9,817 nt of DNA from an uncultured Bacteroidota bacterium (GCA_946479055.1 CAMLEX010000129.1:1-9817); one strand, 5' to 3'; shown: positions 1 through 7,389, counted from the stretch's first letter. The notes: generated by a model not told the origin, from the sequence alone. Numbers and translations: made by a program.

Positions 1-210
1 TAAAAATCCGGGAACCGGAGTATAGTGGCTCCAGTTATCATTGATAGCTTTTATCGCTGCATCCTTTATATGCTGCGGTGTATCAAAATCAGGTTCGCCC
101 AGACTAAGGTCAATTACATCAACGCCTTTAGCCCTGAGCTCACGGCCAAGTTTTGCCATTTTCAATGTTTCAGGTTCATTGAATCGATCCAAAAGAGAAG
201 ATAACTGCAT
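1..210 (-). CDS. class I/II PLP-dependent aminotransferase, N-terminal fragment (aspartate aminotransferase-like)
   Basis: The minus strand reads open from ATG at 210 to the window edge (70 codons), so only the N-terminus is present. The protein begins MQLSSLLDRF and carries the fold-type I aminotransferase signature LSLGEPDFDTP at residues 35-45, followed by an SHYTPVPGF stretch at 61-69. Both match the substrate-binding N-terminal arm of the AspB/AspC-like subgroup (1-gamma). Enzymes of this group move an amino group between aspartate or another amino acid and a 2-oxoacid, using PLP in the cytoplasm. The PLP lysine and most of the enzyme lie outside the window, so substrate specificity cannot be judged. 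It is transcribed divergently from secDF. The family call is firm; aspartate as substrate is only the commonest case. Confidence 0.85.
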   Translation of the reverse strand, partial: MQLSSLLDRFNEPETLKMAKLGRELRAKGVDVIDLSLGEPDFDTPQHIKDAAIKAINDNWSHYTPVPGFL

Positions 211-268
211 GTTGGTTTATTTATAAATGTGTAAAACTAATATTGAATTCATCGTTGGCAAGCGGGTG

Positions 269-294
269 CAAATTTATGGATTTGAATGAATCAA
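269..294 (-). promoter_or_regulatory. candidate promoter for the aminotransferase gene
   Basis: On the minus strand TAAATTTG (276 to 269) matches the Bacteroidota -7 consensus TAnnTTTG, and a TTG (294 to 292) lies 15 nt upstream. That spacer is a little short for the usual 17-23 nt. Transcription would start near 262 and leave a leader of about 50 nt. It is a consensus match only. Confidence 0.4.
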
Positions 295-637
295 AGTTTA
301 TATTAAGCAGCTTGTAGATCGAACTTTATAGTTAGTGTATGTTCAATTGCTAATTCTTGCCGCCTTCAATTTTAATGATACATGATTTATATCCGTTTAA
401 GCATAAGTTTTAACACATCCTTTTTTCATTTCTGAGTTCAGAAAATATTGAAAAAAATTATCAATCAATTGCTATCCGGCTTAGCTATACGAGCATAGTA
501 GTTAGAAACAAATACACTTAATTCATAACCAGTCTTTTACTGATTTATCCACCTGTAAGCGGCTATTTTCTTTTTAAGCTCCTCTAAATTGCTCTTAATC
601 AAGATAGTTTGTTGGAGAAAGAGTCACAAATACACAC

Positions 638-668
638 TTTAAACATATATATGAAAGCCCTATCTTTG
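638..668 (+). promoter_or_regulatory. secDF promoter
   Basis: TATCTTTG at 661-668, followed by CCG, is a textbook Bacteroidota -7 element (TAnnTTTG). The -33 region around 636-640 (ACTTT) is only a weak match to TTTG. Transcription would begin near 674 and give secDF a leader of roughly 78 nt. Confidence 0.65.
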
Positions 669-685
669 CCGTCCTTAAAAACTTA

Positions 686-739
686 ATGTAAAGTCTTGCC
701 CATTGCTTGACGTATCAGTAAGAAAGACTTAAAATGTAA
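686..739 (+). promoter_or_regulatory. secDF leader with a 7-bp inverted repeat and two ATGTAA start-stop motifs
   Basis: AAGTCTT (691-697) and AAGACTT (724-730) form an inverted repeat with a 26-nt loop. The motif ATGTAA, a start codon followed directly by a stop, occurs twice (686-691 and 734-739), each within a near-repeat ACTTAA(AA)TGTAAA (681-692 and 727-740). The second lies 13 nt before the secDF start codon. The sequence pattern is certain, but any regulatory role is conjecture. Confidence 0.25.
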
Positions 740-752
740 ACACCCAAAACGT

Positions 753-3700
753 ATGCAACTTAAAGGTTTGGTTCGCTTCTTTACTATTCTCCTGATTATT
801 TACTCAATCTATCAGCTTTCATTTACCTGGCTTGTCCGCAACCATGAAAAAAAGATGGAAGCCCGTGCAGAAAGTTTTACAAAAGTGAATTATCCAAGTG
901 CTGCGGAGAAATTTCCCGGCAACAAAGATTCGCAGGCTGTTTACCAGGAGCATCTGGATCAAATAAAAGCTGATCGCTTAAAAAGATTATTGGACAGCAC
1001 AAAAGATGTAACTGTTACCTATGGGCCTACAGGAGCGTTAAGTTATCAAAAAGCAAAAGAGCAGGAACTTAATCTTGGTCTTGACCTGCAGGGTGGAATG
1101 AACGTTACGCTGGAAGTGGAAATGACCGGCTTGTTAAAAACTTTAGCCAACAACTCCAAAGATCCAAATTTCTTGCAGGCGCTAGACAATGCTAATAAAC
1201 GCAAAGCCAACAGTGATGCAAATTTTATCAGGCTATTTTCTGAAGAGTATAAAAAATTAGTTGGCGATAATAAATTATCGGGTCTATTTGCCGCGGCCAA
1301 TAAAGATATCATCAAAGTAGGTGATAGCGACAATAAAGTAATCAATGTATTGGATGGACTTGCCAAAGATGCATTTGACAATACCTTCCGCATTCTGAAT
1401 ACCCGTATCGACCAATTTGGCGTTGCACAACCAAACATCAATCCTGATCGTGAAAAAGGTATTATAACTGTAGAGTTGCCCGGCATACAGGACAAAGAAA
1501 GAGTAAGAAAATTGTTACAATCATCCGCCAACCTGCAGTTCTGGGAAGTGTTTAATATTGCTGAACTAGGACAAAATATTGAAAAAGCAGATGGTGTTTT
1601 TTACACCATGATGGGAGGAAAAGCAACAGCAAAGGATACTGCTTTGAAAGCTGTGGATTCTGCCAATCAACAAACAGCTGCTACTCCCGATTCAGCAAAA
1701 AAAGATACCGGGTTAGCACAGCTTGCAACAGATGATACAAGTAAAAAAACAGAAACAGTTGCATCATCTGATGAGGCCGATGTAAAAAAACATTTGTATG
1801 GCTATATCCAGTTTTTTCAACCTTACCAGGAAGAAGGTAAGACCCGCTTCCCCGCTGCACTGGGTTCTGTAGCTGTAAAAGATACAGCACTCGTTCGCAG
1901 TTATCTTGAATCGCAGGCTGTAAGGGCTGCATTCCCTGCACAAATGGTTTGGATGTATGGTATTGCAGAACGTGATAAGAATAAAAAAGTTTCAGACCGT
2001 GTGCCATTATATGCTATCAAAACTTTTGGTCGTGAAAAAGCAAAAATTGAAGGTGATGCAGTAAGTAATGCTGGTCACGACTTTGATCAGAATGGCCGTC
2101 CTGAAGTAAATATGGAAATGACCAGCACAGGTACCAAAGCCTGGGCTAAAATGACTGGTGAAAACGTAGGCAAACCCATTGCCATTGTATTGGACAATAT
2201 GGTTTACTCTGCGCCACATGTTAATGGAGTGATAGATGGTGGTACTTCACAAATCAGTGGAGGCTTTACTGTAGAAGAAGCTGAAGATTTAGCAAACATG
2301 CTTAAAATTGGGAAGCTTCCTGCCCCTGCGAAAATCGTACAGGAACAGACAGTCGGCCCAACATTAGGAGCAGAGGCTATCAAAGGTGGAATGATGGCGT
2401 TTGGCCTTTCCTTCCTTGTCATCTTTATATTAATGCTGGTGTATTACAATACCAGTGGATGGGTGGCTAATATCGCACTGATCCTGAACTTGCTTTTCAC
2501 TGTAGGTATTTTAGCTGGTCTCGGTGCTACTTTAACAGCTCCGGGTATTGCAGGTCTTGTACTCACTATTGGTATGGCTGTAGATACCAACGTAATTATT
2601 TATGAACGTATCAAAGAAGAACTGACAAAAGGGAAAAGTTATATCGCTGCCATCAACGAGGGTTACAAAAGATCTTTGCCGCCTGTATTGGATGGTCACA
2701 TCACTGTTCTTCTTACAGCGATTATCCTTTTCTATTTCGGATTAGGTCCTGTAAAAGGTTTTGCAACTACACAGATAATCGGTATCCTTTTATCTTTATT
2801 CTGTGGTATCCTGGTTAGCCGTTGGATCAGCGATATATTTACCCGCAGGAAAAAACATCTTGAATATTTCACCGGCATTTCCCGCAGCATTTTCCAGCAT
2901 GCGAAATTTAAATTCATTGAATTCAGGAAAACAGCTTATATCATTTCATTTGTTGTTTTAGCGTTAGGTATAGCATCTTTCTTCAATGGATTTGATTATG
3001 GTGTTGAGTTTGAAGGGGGACGTAGTTACACTGTTCGTTTTGATAAAAACATAGGCAAGGAAGTGGAGCAGATCCGTCATGATCTGAAGGCTGCTTTTGA
3101 AAATGAGAATCCTACTATCAAAACCGTAGGTGATGCCAGTACGCTTGACATCACTACTTCTTATCTTGTAACAGATACCCGCCCGGAAGTAGATTCAATA
3201 GTAAAACAAAAATTGTTTGTGGGTCTGCAAAAATATTTGCCGGCTGGTTATACGTTTGACAAATTTGATAATGCAGATGCCAGTTCCACAGCTGTTGGCA
3301 AGATCGGTTCCAAAAAAGTATTGCCTACTATTTCAGATGATCTCAAAAAAGGCGCTTTTCAGGCTACTATCTTTGCCCTGATTGTAATCTTCCTCTATAT
3401 CTTTATCCGCTTCCGCGACTGGAGATATTCTTTAGGAACAGTCGTGGCTTTGCTGCACGATGTATTAGTAACATTAATCGTTTTCTCTTTCGCCAGGTCT
3501 ATCGTACCGTTCCCATTAGAAATAGACCAGCATTTTATTGCGGCATTATTGACTGTGATCGGTTTCTCTATGAACGATACCGTGATCATCTTTGACCGTA
3601 TTCGTGAAGATCGTCGTCTTTACCCGACTGCGCCATTGGCACAAACGATCAACAGGGCCATTAATGAAACGCTGAGTCGTACCATCATGACCTCATTAAC

Positions 3701-3917
3701 AGTGTTCCTTACTATCCTGATCCTGTTCCTGGTCGGTGGTGAAGTAACAAGAGGTTTTGCCTTCGCTATGCTGATCGGTGTTATTACCGGTATTTATTCT
3801 TCTGTGTTTGTAGCTGCTCCTATCCTGTTGGATATGGGAAGCGGAAAAAAAGAAGAAGCAAAAGCAAAAGCTGTGAGTAGCAAACCTGAAGTAAAACCGG
3901 CAACGGCAAAAAGCTGA
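753..3917 (+). CDS. secDF: fused protein translocase subunit SecDF
   Basis: This is a single-chain fusion of SecD and SecF, the RND-type partner of SecYEG that uses the ion gradient to pull proteins across the inner membrane. The order is TM1 (about 7-26); a large periplasmic P1 domain opening with the SecD motif LGLDLQGG (108-115); five SecD membrane segments between about 547 and 692, with the ion-coupling motif DTNVIIYERIKEE (D611); then SecF, with TM near 727-745, the VEFEGG motif (751-756), a short periplasmic domain, and membrane segments from 868 to 1023 containing SMNDTVIIFDRI (D942). About 12 TM segments are expected. At 1054 aa it is in the range for Bacteroidota fusions, somewhat long because of a low-complexity K/S/T/D-rich insert in P1 (about 290-346). 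The C-terminal tail is charged and rich in K, A and E. Translation ends with tandem stops TGATAA. The ATG at 753 fits the first TM segment and the upstream promoter. It appears monocistronic. Confidence 0.97.
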   Translation: MQLKGLVRFFTILLIIYSIYQLSFTWLVRNHEKKMEARAESFTKVNYPSAAEKFPGNKDSQAVYQEHLDQIKADRLKRLLDSTKDVTVTYGPTGALSYQKAKEQELNLGLDLQGGMNVTLEVEMTGLLKTLANNSKDPNFLQALDNANKRKANSDANFIRLFSEEYKKLVGDNKLSGLFAAANKDIIKVGDSDNKVINVLDGLAKDAFDNTFRILNTRIDQFGVAQPNINPDREKGIITVELPGIQDKERVRKLLQSSANLQFWEVFNIAELGQNIEKADGVFYTMMGGKATAKDTALKAVDSANQQTAATPDSAKKDTGLAQLATDDTSKKTETVASSDEADVKKHLYGYIQFFQPYQEEGKTRFPAALGSVAVKDTALVRSYLESQAVRAAFPAQMVWMYGIAERDKNKKVSDRVPLYAIKTFGREKAKIEGDAVSNAGHDFDQNGRPEVNMEMTSTGTKAWAKMTGENVGKPIAIVLDNMVYSAPHVNGVIDGGTSQISGGFTVEEAEDLANMLKIGKLPAPAKIVQEQTVGPTLGAEAIKGGMMAFGLSFLVIFILMLVYYNTSGWVANIALILNLLFTVGILAGLGATLTAPGIAGLVLTIGMAVDTNVIIYERIKEELTKGKSYIAAINEGYKRSLPPVLDGHITVLLTAIILFYFGLGPVKGFATTQIIGILLSLFCGILVSRWISDIFTRRKKHLEYFTGISRSIFQHAKFKFIEFRKTAYIISFVVLALGIASFFNGFDYGVEFEGGRSYTVRFDKNIGKEVEQIRHDLKAAFENENPTIKTVGDASTLDITTSYLVTDTRPEVDSIVKQKLFVGLQKYLPAGYTFDKFDNADASSTAVGKIGSKKVLPTISDDLKKGAFQATIFALIVIFLYIFIRFRDWRYSLGTVVALLHDVLVTLIVFSFARSIVPFPLEIDQHFIAALLTVIGFSMNDTVIIFDRIREDRRLYPTAPLAQTINRAINETLSRTIMTSLTVFLTILILFLVGGEVTRGFAFAMLIGVITGIYSSVFVAAPILLDMGSGKKEEAKAKAVSSKPEVKPATAKS

Positions 3918-3940
3918 TAACAATTACTTGAAAATAATCA

Positions 3941-3977
3941 AAGCCTGTCTCGTTATCAATGAGACAGGCTTTTTATT
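3941..3977 (+). terminator. rho-independent terminator of secDF
   Basis: AAGCCTGTCTC (3941-3951) pairs perfectly over 11 bp with GAGACAGGCTT (3961-3971) around a 9-nt loop and runs into a T-rich tail (3970-3977). It starts 23 nt after the secDF stop codon. Confidence 0.93.
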
Positions 3978-4021
3978 AAATAGCTATAATTTCCAACATT
4001 GAATTGGGAATAGTTCAAAAA

Positions 4022-4051
4022 AATAAAAGCTCCCGAAAGGAAGCTTTTATT
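4022..4051 (-). terminator. rho-independent terminator of the Fe-S carrier gene
   Basis: AATAAAAGCT (4022-4031) pairs with AGCTTTTATT (4042-4051). One C/A mismatch and two G-C pairs close a GAAA loop on the plus strand (TTTC on the minus transcript). Read on the minus strand, the hairpin is followed by a run of seven T (4024 down to about 4018), so it terminates the leftward gene that stops at 4098. On the plus strand the T run is short. Confidence 0.85.
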
Positions 4052-4072
4052 GTACCAAAGTATTTTCAACCT

Positions 4073-4095
4073 AAGTCCCCTTTAAGGGTCAGGGG
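4073..4095. repeat. short G/C-rich palindromic intergenic sequence
   Basis: The plus strand has AAGTCCCC then TTTAAGGGTCAGGGG, so a CCCC block faces GGG and GGGG blocks. It starts two bases beyond the stop codon of the Fe-S carrier gene. From memory, CCCCTAAA...AGGGGACTT-type sequences recur between genes in many Bacteroidota genomes, and this looks like a diverged copy. Only one copy is in this window, so repeat status cannot be shown here. Confidence 0.4.
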
Positions 4096-4097
4096 TT

Positions 4098-4442
4098 TTA
4101 AACTGCAAAGCTGGTTCCGCAACCACAGGTATTGCTGGCATTAGGATTCTGGAAAGTAAATCCACGGTTATTCAATCCATCCAGCCAGTCTACCTGCATT
4201 CCTAATAAATAGATCTCATGAGATTTATTCATGATGCAGCGTATGCCTTCTATTTCAAACTCCTGGTCGTTTTCCGTTTTCTGATCAAATCCTAAAATAT
4301 AGGTCATGCCGGAACATCCGCCTCCTTTTACCCCAACCCTAAGGGATTGTGTAGTATCAAAACCTTCAGCAGACATCAGCTTCCGAACTTCTTTGATAGC
4401 GCCTTCGGTTAATGTAACCGGTGTTGTTACTGTTGTTTCCAT
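4098..4442 (-). CDS. A-type iron-sulfur cluster carrier (IscA/SufA/ErpA, HesB-like family)
   Basis: The 114-residue protein has the three cysteines that define A-type carriers: C43 in GGGCSGM, and C106 and C108 in the C-terminal TCGCGTSF. These bind a [2Fe-2S] or [4Fe-4S] cluster, or iron, and pass it to apoproteins in the cytoplasm. Length is close to the usual 107-120. The first ATG in frame would be at 4529, but the extra 29 residues (MQGIVIFVKF...) have no counterpart in the family and would overlap the divergent promoter. METTVTTPVTL from 4442 is therefore the better start. A TATTTTTG promoter box ends only 4 nt before that ATG. No isc or suf neighbours are visible, as is common for a stand-alone ErpA/IscA-type gene. 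Which of the three subtypes it is cannot be decided from sequence alone. Confidence 0.92.
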   Translation of the reverse strand: METTVTTPVTLTEGAIKEVRKLMSAEGFDTTQSLRVGVKGGGCSGMTYILGFDQKTENDQEFEIEGIRCIMNKSHEIYLLGMQVDWLDGLNNRGFTFQNPNASNTCGCGTSFAV

Positions 4443-4446
4443 CCCG

Positions 4447-4454
4447 CAAAAATA
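4447..4454 (-). promoter_or_regulatory. candidate -7 element of the Fe-S carrier gene, almost touching the start codon
   Basis: On the minus strand TATTTTTG (4454 to 4447) matches TAnnTTTG and is followed by CGGG and the ATG at 4442. Transcription would then start at or next to the ATG, which implies a leaderless or near-leaderless mRNA. No clear TTG is seen at the -33 position, which weakens the call. Confidence 0.4.
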
Positions 4455-4523
4455 AACAATCTTTTGTATGGATGAGAATGACTCCATTTTGCTGAAATAG
4501 AATTTAACAAAAATGACAATTCC

Positions 4524-4553
4524 TTGCAACTCGCTTCAGCTTCATTACATTTG
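4524..4553 (+). promoter_or_regulatory. promoter of the membrane protein / mutase operon
   Basis: TTG (4524-4526), a 19-nt spacer and TACATTTG (4546-4553) fit the Bacteroidota consensus TTG-N17-23-TAnnTTTG very well. Transcription would start near 4559, giving a leader of about 17 nt before the ATG at 4576. It also excludes the upstream ATG at 4513 as the start of that gene. Confidence 0.7.
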
Positions 4554-4575
4554 TCACATAAAATACATTTTTCCT

Positions 4576-5088
4576 ATGGATCAAAATATGATCAGCATTC
4601 TTATGGCACTTGTGGCCTTATTGATTTCTTTCTATTGCTTCTACCAGGTCAATCAGCAACGTAAAGCACCGAAGTCAGCAGATGATAAAGATTCATTTAA
4701 TACACGCCCTTTACAATTGCAGGCTTATGAACGATTAGTTATGCTAGCTGAAAGAATAGCTATACCCAACCTTGTAAGCCGTATTAACCAACCTGGCCTT
4801 AATGCAAGAGAAATGCAGTTGCTATTGCTGGAAAGTATAAAACAGGAATGTGAATACAATGCTACACAGCAGATTTATGTAAGTCCCGTAGCCTGGGAAG
4901 CTATCAAAAATCTGAAGGATCAGAATATGCTTATCATCAACCAGGTCGCTGCTTCATTACCAGCTGAAGCATCCGGCCTGGATCTCAACAGAATGCTATT
5001 AGATTTTATAATGACCCAAAAGAAAGGAGCTTTGCATAGCATAGTATTGGAAGCTTTGAATTATGAAGCGAAAAAGATAGTGAAATAG
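4576..5088 (+). CDS. conserved Bacteroidota one-TM protein of unknown function (DUF7935-like)
   Basis: The 170-residue protein starts with a single hydrophobic segment (about 5-23), then a charged linker (28-41) and a mostly helical soluble domain that should face the cytoplasm. Motifs I associate with a Bacteroidota family catalogued as DUF7935 are LQAYERL (48-54), INQPGLNAREMQ (70-81) and QQIYVSPVAWE (98-108). No catalytic residues or known fold are evident, and the function is unknown. The start at 4576 is preferred over 4513 because it follows the promoter at 4524-4553 and puts the TM segment at the very N-terminus. The next gene, a mutase subunit, begins 57 nt downstream on the same strand with no terminator between, so the two are probably co-transcribed. 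The family label is from memory and should be treated as likely, not certain. Confidence 0.8.
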   Translation: MDQNMISILMALVALLISFYCFYQVNQQRKAPKSADDKDSFNTRPLQLQAYERLVMLAERIAIPNLVSRINQPGLNAREMQLLLLESIKQECEYNATQQIYVSPVAWEAIKNLKDQNMLIINQVAASLPAEASGLDLNRMLLDFIMTQKKGALHSIVLEALNYEAKKIVK

Positions 5089-5145
5089 TTAGTGGATGCT
5101 TAATAGAGGATCTGGAACTTCTGTATAAAATAATCGGGTTTGATT

Positions 5146-6708
5146 ATGTCGGATAATAAAAAAAAATATACTGATTCTGATATTGAAATAAAACCTGTTT
5201 ATAATAGCAGTGACTTGCCTTCTACGGATAATGAGCAACCAGGAACTTTCCCTTTCACACGAGGCGTACAACCTGATATGTATCGGAGCAAGCTATGGAC
5301 GATGCGGCAATATGCCGGTTTCTCAACAGCTGAAGAAAGTAATAAACGTTATCATTATTTACTAAGCCAGGGCGTAAGTGGATTGAGTGTTGCTTTTGAT
5401 CTTCCTACACAGATCGGCTATAACAGCGATCATCCCTTAGCTGAAGGTGAAGTTGGAAAAGTAGGCGTAGCGATAAATAGCATTGAAGACATGCAAGCAT
5501 TGTTCAATGGAATTAAGTTGCAGGATGTTTCCACATCCATGACGATTAATGCAACAGGTTTTATTCTTCTCTCCTTTTACGTTGCTATTGCAAAACAACA
5601 AGGTGCTGATCTGAAAAAAATAACCGGCACCATTCAGAATGATATTTTGAAAGAATATGCTGCAAGAGGAACTTATATCTATCCGCCCAAACCTTCTATG
5701 CGCATTATCACTGATATTTTTGAATGGTGCACCAATGATCTGCCTAAATGGAATACCATTTCTATTTCGGGATATCATATCCGTGAAGCAGGGAGCACAG
5801 CAGTACAGGAAATAGCTTTTACACTCAGCAATGGTAAAGCGTATGTAAAAGCTGCATTGGAAAAAGGAATGGATATTAATGTATTTGGCAAACGCCTCTC
5901 CTTCTTTTTCAATTCACATAATAATCTATTTGAAGAAGTAGCCAAATTCCGTGCAGCCCGCCGGATGTGGGCCCACATCATGAAAGATCTTGGCGCTACT
6001 GATCCCAAAGCTATGATGCTGCGATTTCATACACAAACCGGTGGCAGTACGTTAACTGCACAACAACCACTCAATAATATTTCAAGAGTAACGATTCAAA
6101 CCCTGGCCGCTGTTTTGGGTGGAACACAATCTCTCCATACCAATGGGTATGATGAAGCATTGAGCCTGCCAACGGAAGAAGCAGCAAGGATTGCCCTGCG
6201 TACACAACAGGTAGTAGCTTTTGAAAGCGGTGCACCGGATACAGCGGATCCTTTAGCAGGATCTTACTATGTTGAATCTTTAACCAAACAAGTAGAAGAA
6301 GCCGCATTAAAACTCATTGGAAAAATTGATGTGATGGGTGGTAGTGTATCTGCAATTGAGCAGGGTTTTATACAAGATGAAATTGCCCGTAGTGCTTATC
6401 AGTATCAACGCCATATTGAAACCGGTGAGAAAATAATTGTCGGAGTCAATAAATTTCAAACAGCAACAGAAGAGCCTGTTCCCGGTTTTAAGATTGATGA
6501 TTCGATCCGGCAGGTGCAAACTGAAAAATTGGAAGCCTTGCGCAACAACCGCAACAATGCTAAATGCGATAACCTTTTGCAGTCACTCAACGATGCAGCC
6601 TGCAGTGATGAGAATATTATGCCTATCGTGATTGAAGCGGTAGAGAATAAATGTACACTAGGAGAAATAGCAGATACATTGCGGGAAGTATATGGGGAAT
6701 ATAAATAA
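5146..6708 (+). CDS. methylmalonyl-CoA mutase-type large subunit without B12-binding domain (acyl-CoA mutase large subunit family)
   Basis: The 520-residue protein is the TIM-barrel catalytic part of a coenzyme B12-dependent acyl-CoA mutase, which interconverts methylmalonyl-CoA and succinyl-CoA in propionate metabolism. Visible motifs are [10 protein letters not shown] near the N-terminus, RQYAGFST (54-61), [22 protein letters not shown] (206-216) and [12 protein letters not shown]56, R174 (AARGTYI) and H211 (GYH) have the same mutual spacing as Tyr89, Arg207 and His244 of Propionibacterium methylmalonyl-CoA mutase. Isobutyryl-CoA mutase has Phe and Gln at the first two sites, so methylmalonyl-CoA is the likelier substrate. 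The chain ends about 200 residues short of full-length mutases and has no DxHxxG cobalamin motif, so a separate B12-binding subunit must exist elsewhere. The ATG at 5146 is preferred over an in-frame TTG at 5140. It lies 57 nt after the membrane protein gene. No clear terminator follows. Confidence 0.93.
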   Translation: MSDNKKKYTDSDIEIKPVYNSSDLPSTDNEQPGTFPFTRGVQPDMYRSKLWTMRQYAGFSTAEESNKRYHYLLSQGVSGLSVAFDLPTQIGYNSDHPLAEGEVGKVGVAINSIEDMQALFNGIKLQDVSTSMTINATGFILLSFYVAIAKQQGADLKKITGTIQNDILKEYAARGTYIYPPKPSMRIITDIFEWCTNDLPKWNTISISGYHIREAGSTAVQEIAFTLSNGKAYVKAALEKGMDINVFGKRLSFFFNSHNNLFEEVAKFRAARRMWAHIMKDLGATDPKAMMLRFHTQTGGSTLTAQQPLNNISRVTIQTLAAVLGGTQSLHTNGYDEALSLPTEEAARIALRTQQVVAFESGAPDTADPLAGSYYVESLTKQVEEAALKLIGKIDVMGGSVSAIEQGFIQDEIARSAYQYQRHIETGEKIIVGVNKFQTATEEPVPGFKIDDSIRQVQTEKLEALRNNRNNAKCDNLLQSLNDAACSDENIMPIVIEAVENKCTLGEIADTLREVYGEYK

Positions 6709-6814
6709 TACAGAACCACGATTTAGTGGATTTTGAGGGATTAGCGGGAGCTTCCAGCGGTTTGCCAAATCATTACTATTTATCAAAATAAAAGTAGACG
6801 CAAATAATTGTTGA

Positions 6815-7366
6815 ATGATTGAGCCTTCTCTTACTAATACGATACAAGACCTGCAACAGATACTTCATTTGCAAAATGAAAATCTGATTCAAAATATAGA
6901 TGAAACAGAAATAAGGTCGCAGGGTTTTGTAACGCTTCTCCATGACCTTGCAACACTTGAACAGATGCACAGACTGGCGCCTTCTGTTATCATCAAAGAC
7001 GATAATAAAGTAGTGGCTTATGCATTAACCATGCTCCGGGAATGTCGTCAGCTTATGCCGGATCTTGAGCCCATGTTTTTTCTTTTTGATAAACTGGTTT
7101 GGAACAACAAACCATTGAATAATTACAGCTTTTATGTAATGGGGCAAATTTGCATCGCCAAAGAGCACAGAAGCAAGGGTCTTTTTGAAAAATTATACGA
7201 GCATCATAAAAAAGTTTATCAGATCCAATTCGATCTTTGTGTCACAGAAATTTCTTCGAGGAATCATCGTTCACTACGGGCACATGAAAAAATCGGCTTT
7301 AAGGTCATCCATACACATACTGACAAGCTTGACGAATGGGTTGTGGTTGGCTGGGATTGGAGTTAA
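6815..7366 (+). CDS. GNAT family N-acetyltransferase
   Basis: This 183-residue protein shows the GNAT acetyl-CoA fold. Motif A lies at about 108-127, a beta strand (MGQICIA) followed by the pyrophosphate-binding loop HRSKGLFEKLY. Motif B is at 150-163 (NHRSLRAHEKIGF), the common N-x-x-S-x-x-A-H-E-K-I-G-F pattern. The loop keeps R119 and G122 of the R/Q-x-x-G-x-G/A consensus but has F124 at the last site. It would transfer an acetyl group from acetyl-CoA to an amine; the substrate cannot be told. The N-terminal about 50 residues are divergent and without a recognisable motif. The gene follows the mutase subunit after a 106-bp gap with no clear promoter, and it converges on the PIN toxin gene with only 5 bp between their stop codons. 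Confidence 0.85.
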   Translation: MIEPSLTNTIQDLQQILHLQNENLIQNIDETEIRSQGFVTLLHDLATLEQMHRLAPSVIIKDDNKVVAYALTMLRECRQLMPDLEPMFFLFDKLVWNNKPLNNYSFYVMGQICIAKEHRSKGLFEKLYEHHKKVYQIQFDLCVTEISSRNHRSLRAHEKIGFKVIHTHTDKLDEWVVVGWDWS

Positions 7367-7367
7367 T

Positions 7368-7389
7368 CCGGCTAAGAAGCCAGGTTTTT
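7368..7389 (+). terminator. weak terminator hairpin behind the acetyltransferase gene
   Basis: CCGGCT (7368-7373) pairs with AGCC-a-GG (7378-7384, one bulged A) around an AAGA loop and is followed by five T (7385-7389). It starts directly after the acetyltransferase stop codon and lies inside the 3' end of the opposing toxin gene. The stem is short, so confidence is moderate at best. Confidence 0.4.

Larger units (their letters stand above)
211..752. other. divergent intergenic region between the aminotransferase gene and secDF
   Basis: This stretch of about 540 bp is A/T rich and holds no convincing gene. It contains the candidate aminotransferase promoter at its left end, and the secDF promoter and leader at its right end (661-752). 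The middle part, 300-650, shows no tRNA, no recognisable coding remnant and no strong hairpin. A 21-codon open stretch on the minus strand (602 to 537) ending in TAA is too short to call. Confidence 0.6.

Noticed and set aside
537..602. Minus-strand 21-codon open stretch (TTG start, residues such as NLEELKKKIAAYRW) upstream of secDF
   Set aside because: It looks helix-like but is very short, starts with TTG, has no promoter or ribosome site, and a stop lies shortly upstream in frame. It is not enough to call a gene or a remnant.
1046..1531. 161-codon minus-strand frame inside secDF and other long antisense frames within secDF and the mutase gene
   Set aside because: They lie wholly opposite strongly conserved coding sequence and have no recognisable domains; they are shadows of the real genes.
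4443..4529. N-terminal extension of the Fe-S carrier starting at ATG 4529
   Set aside because: The extra 29 residues have no family counterpart and would overlap the promoter of the divergent gene; the family start fits 4442.
4513..4575. Upstream ATG at 4513 as start of the one-TM protein
   Set aside because: It lies upstream of the good TTG-N19-TACATTTG promoter and would put a non-conserved segment before the TM helix.
6709..6814. CCAC-GATTTA-GTGG hairpin as terminator of the mutase gene
   Set aside because: The stem is only 4 bp and there is no T run, so it was not called; transcription may continue into the acetyltransferase gene.
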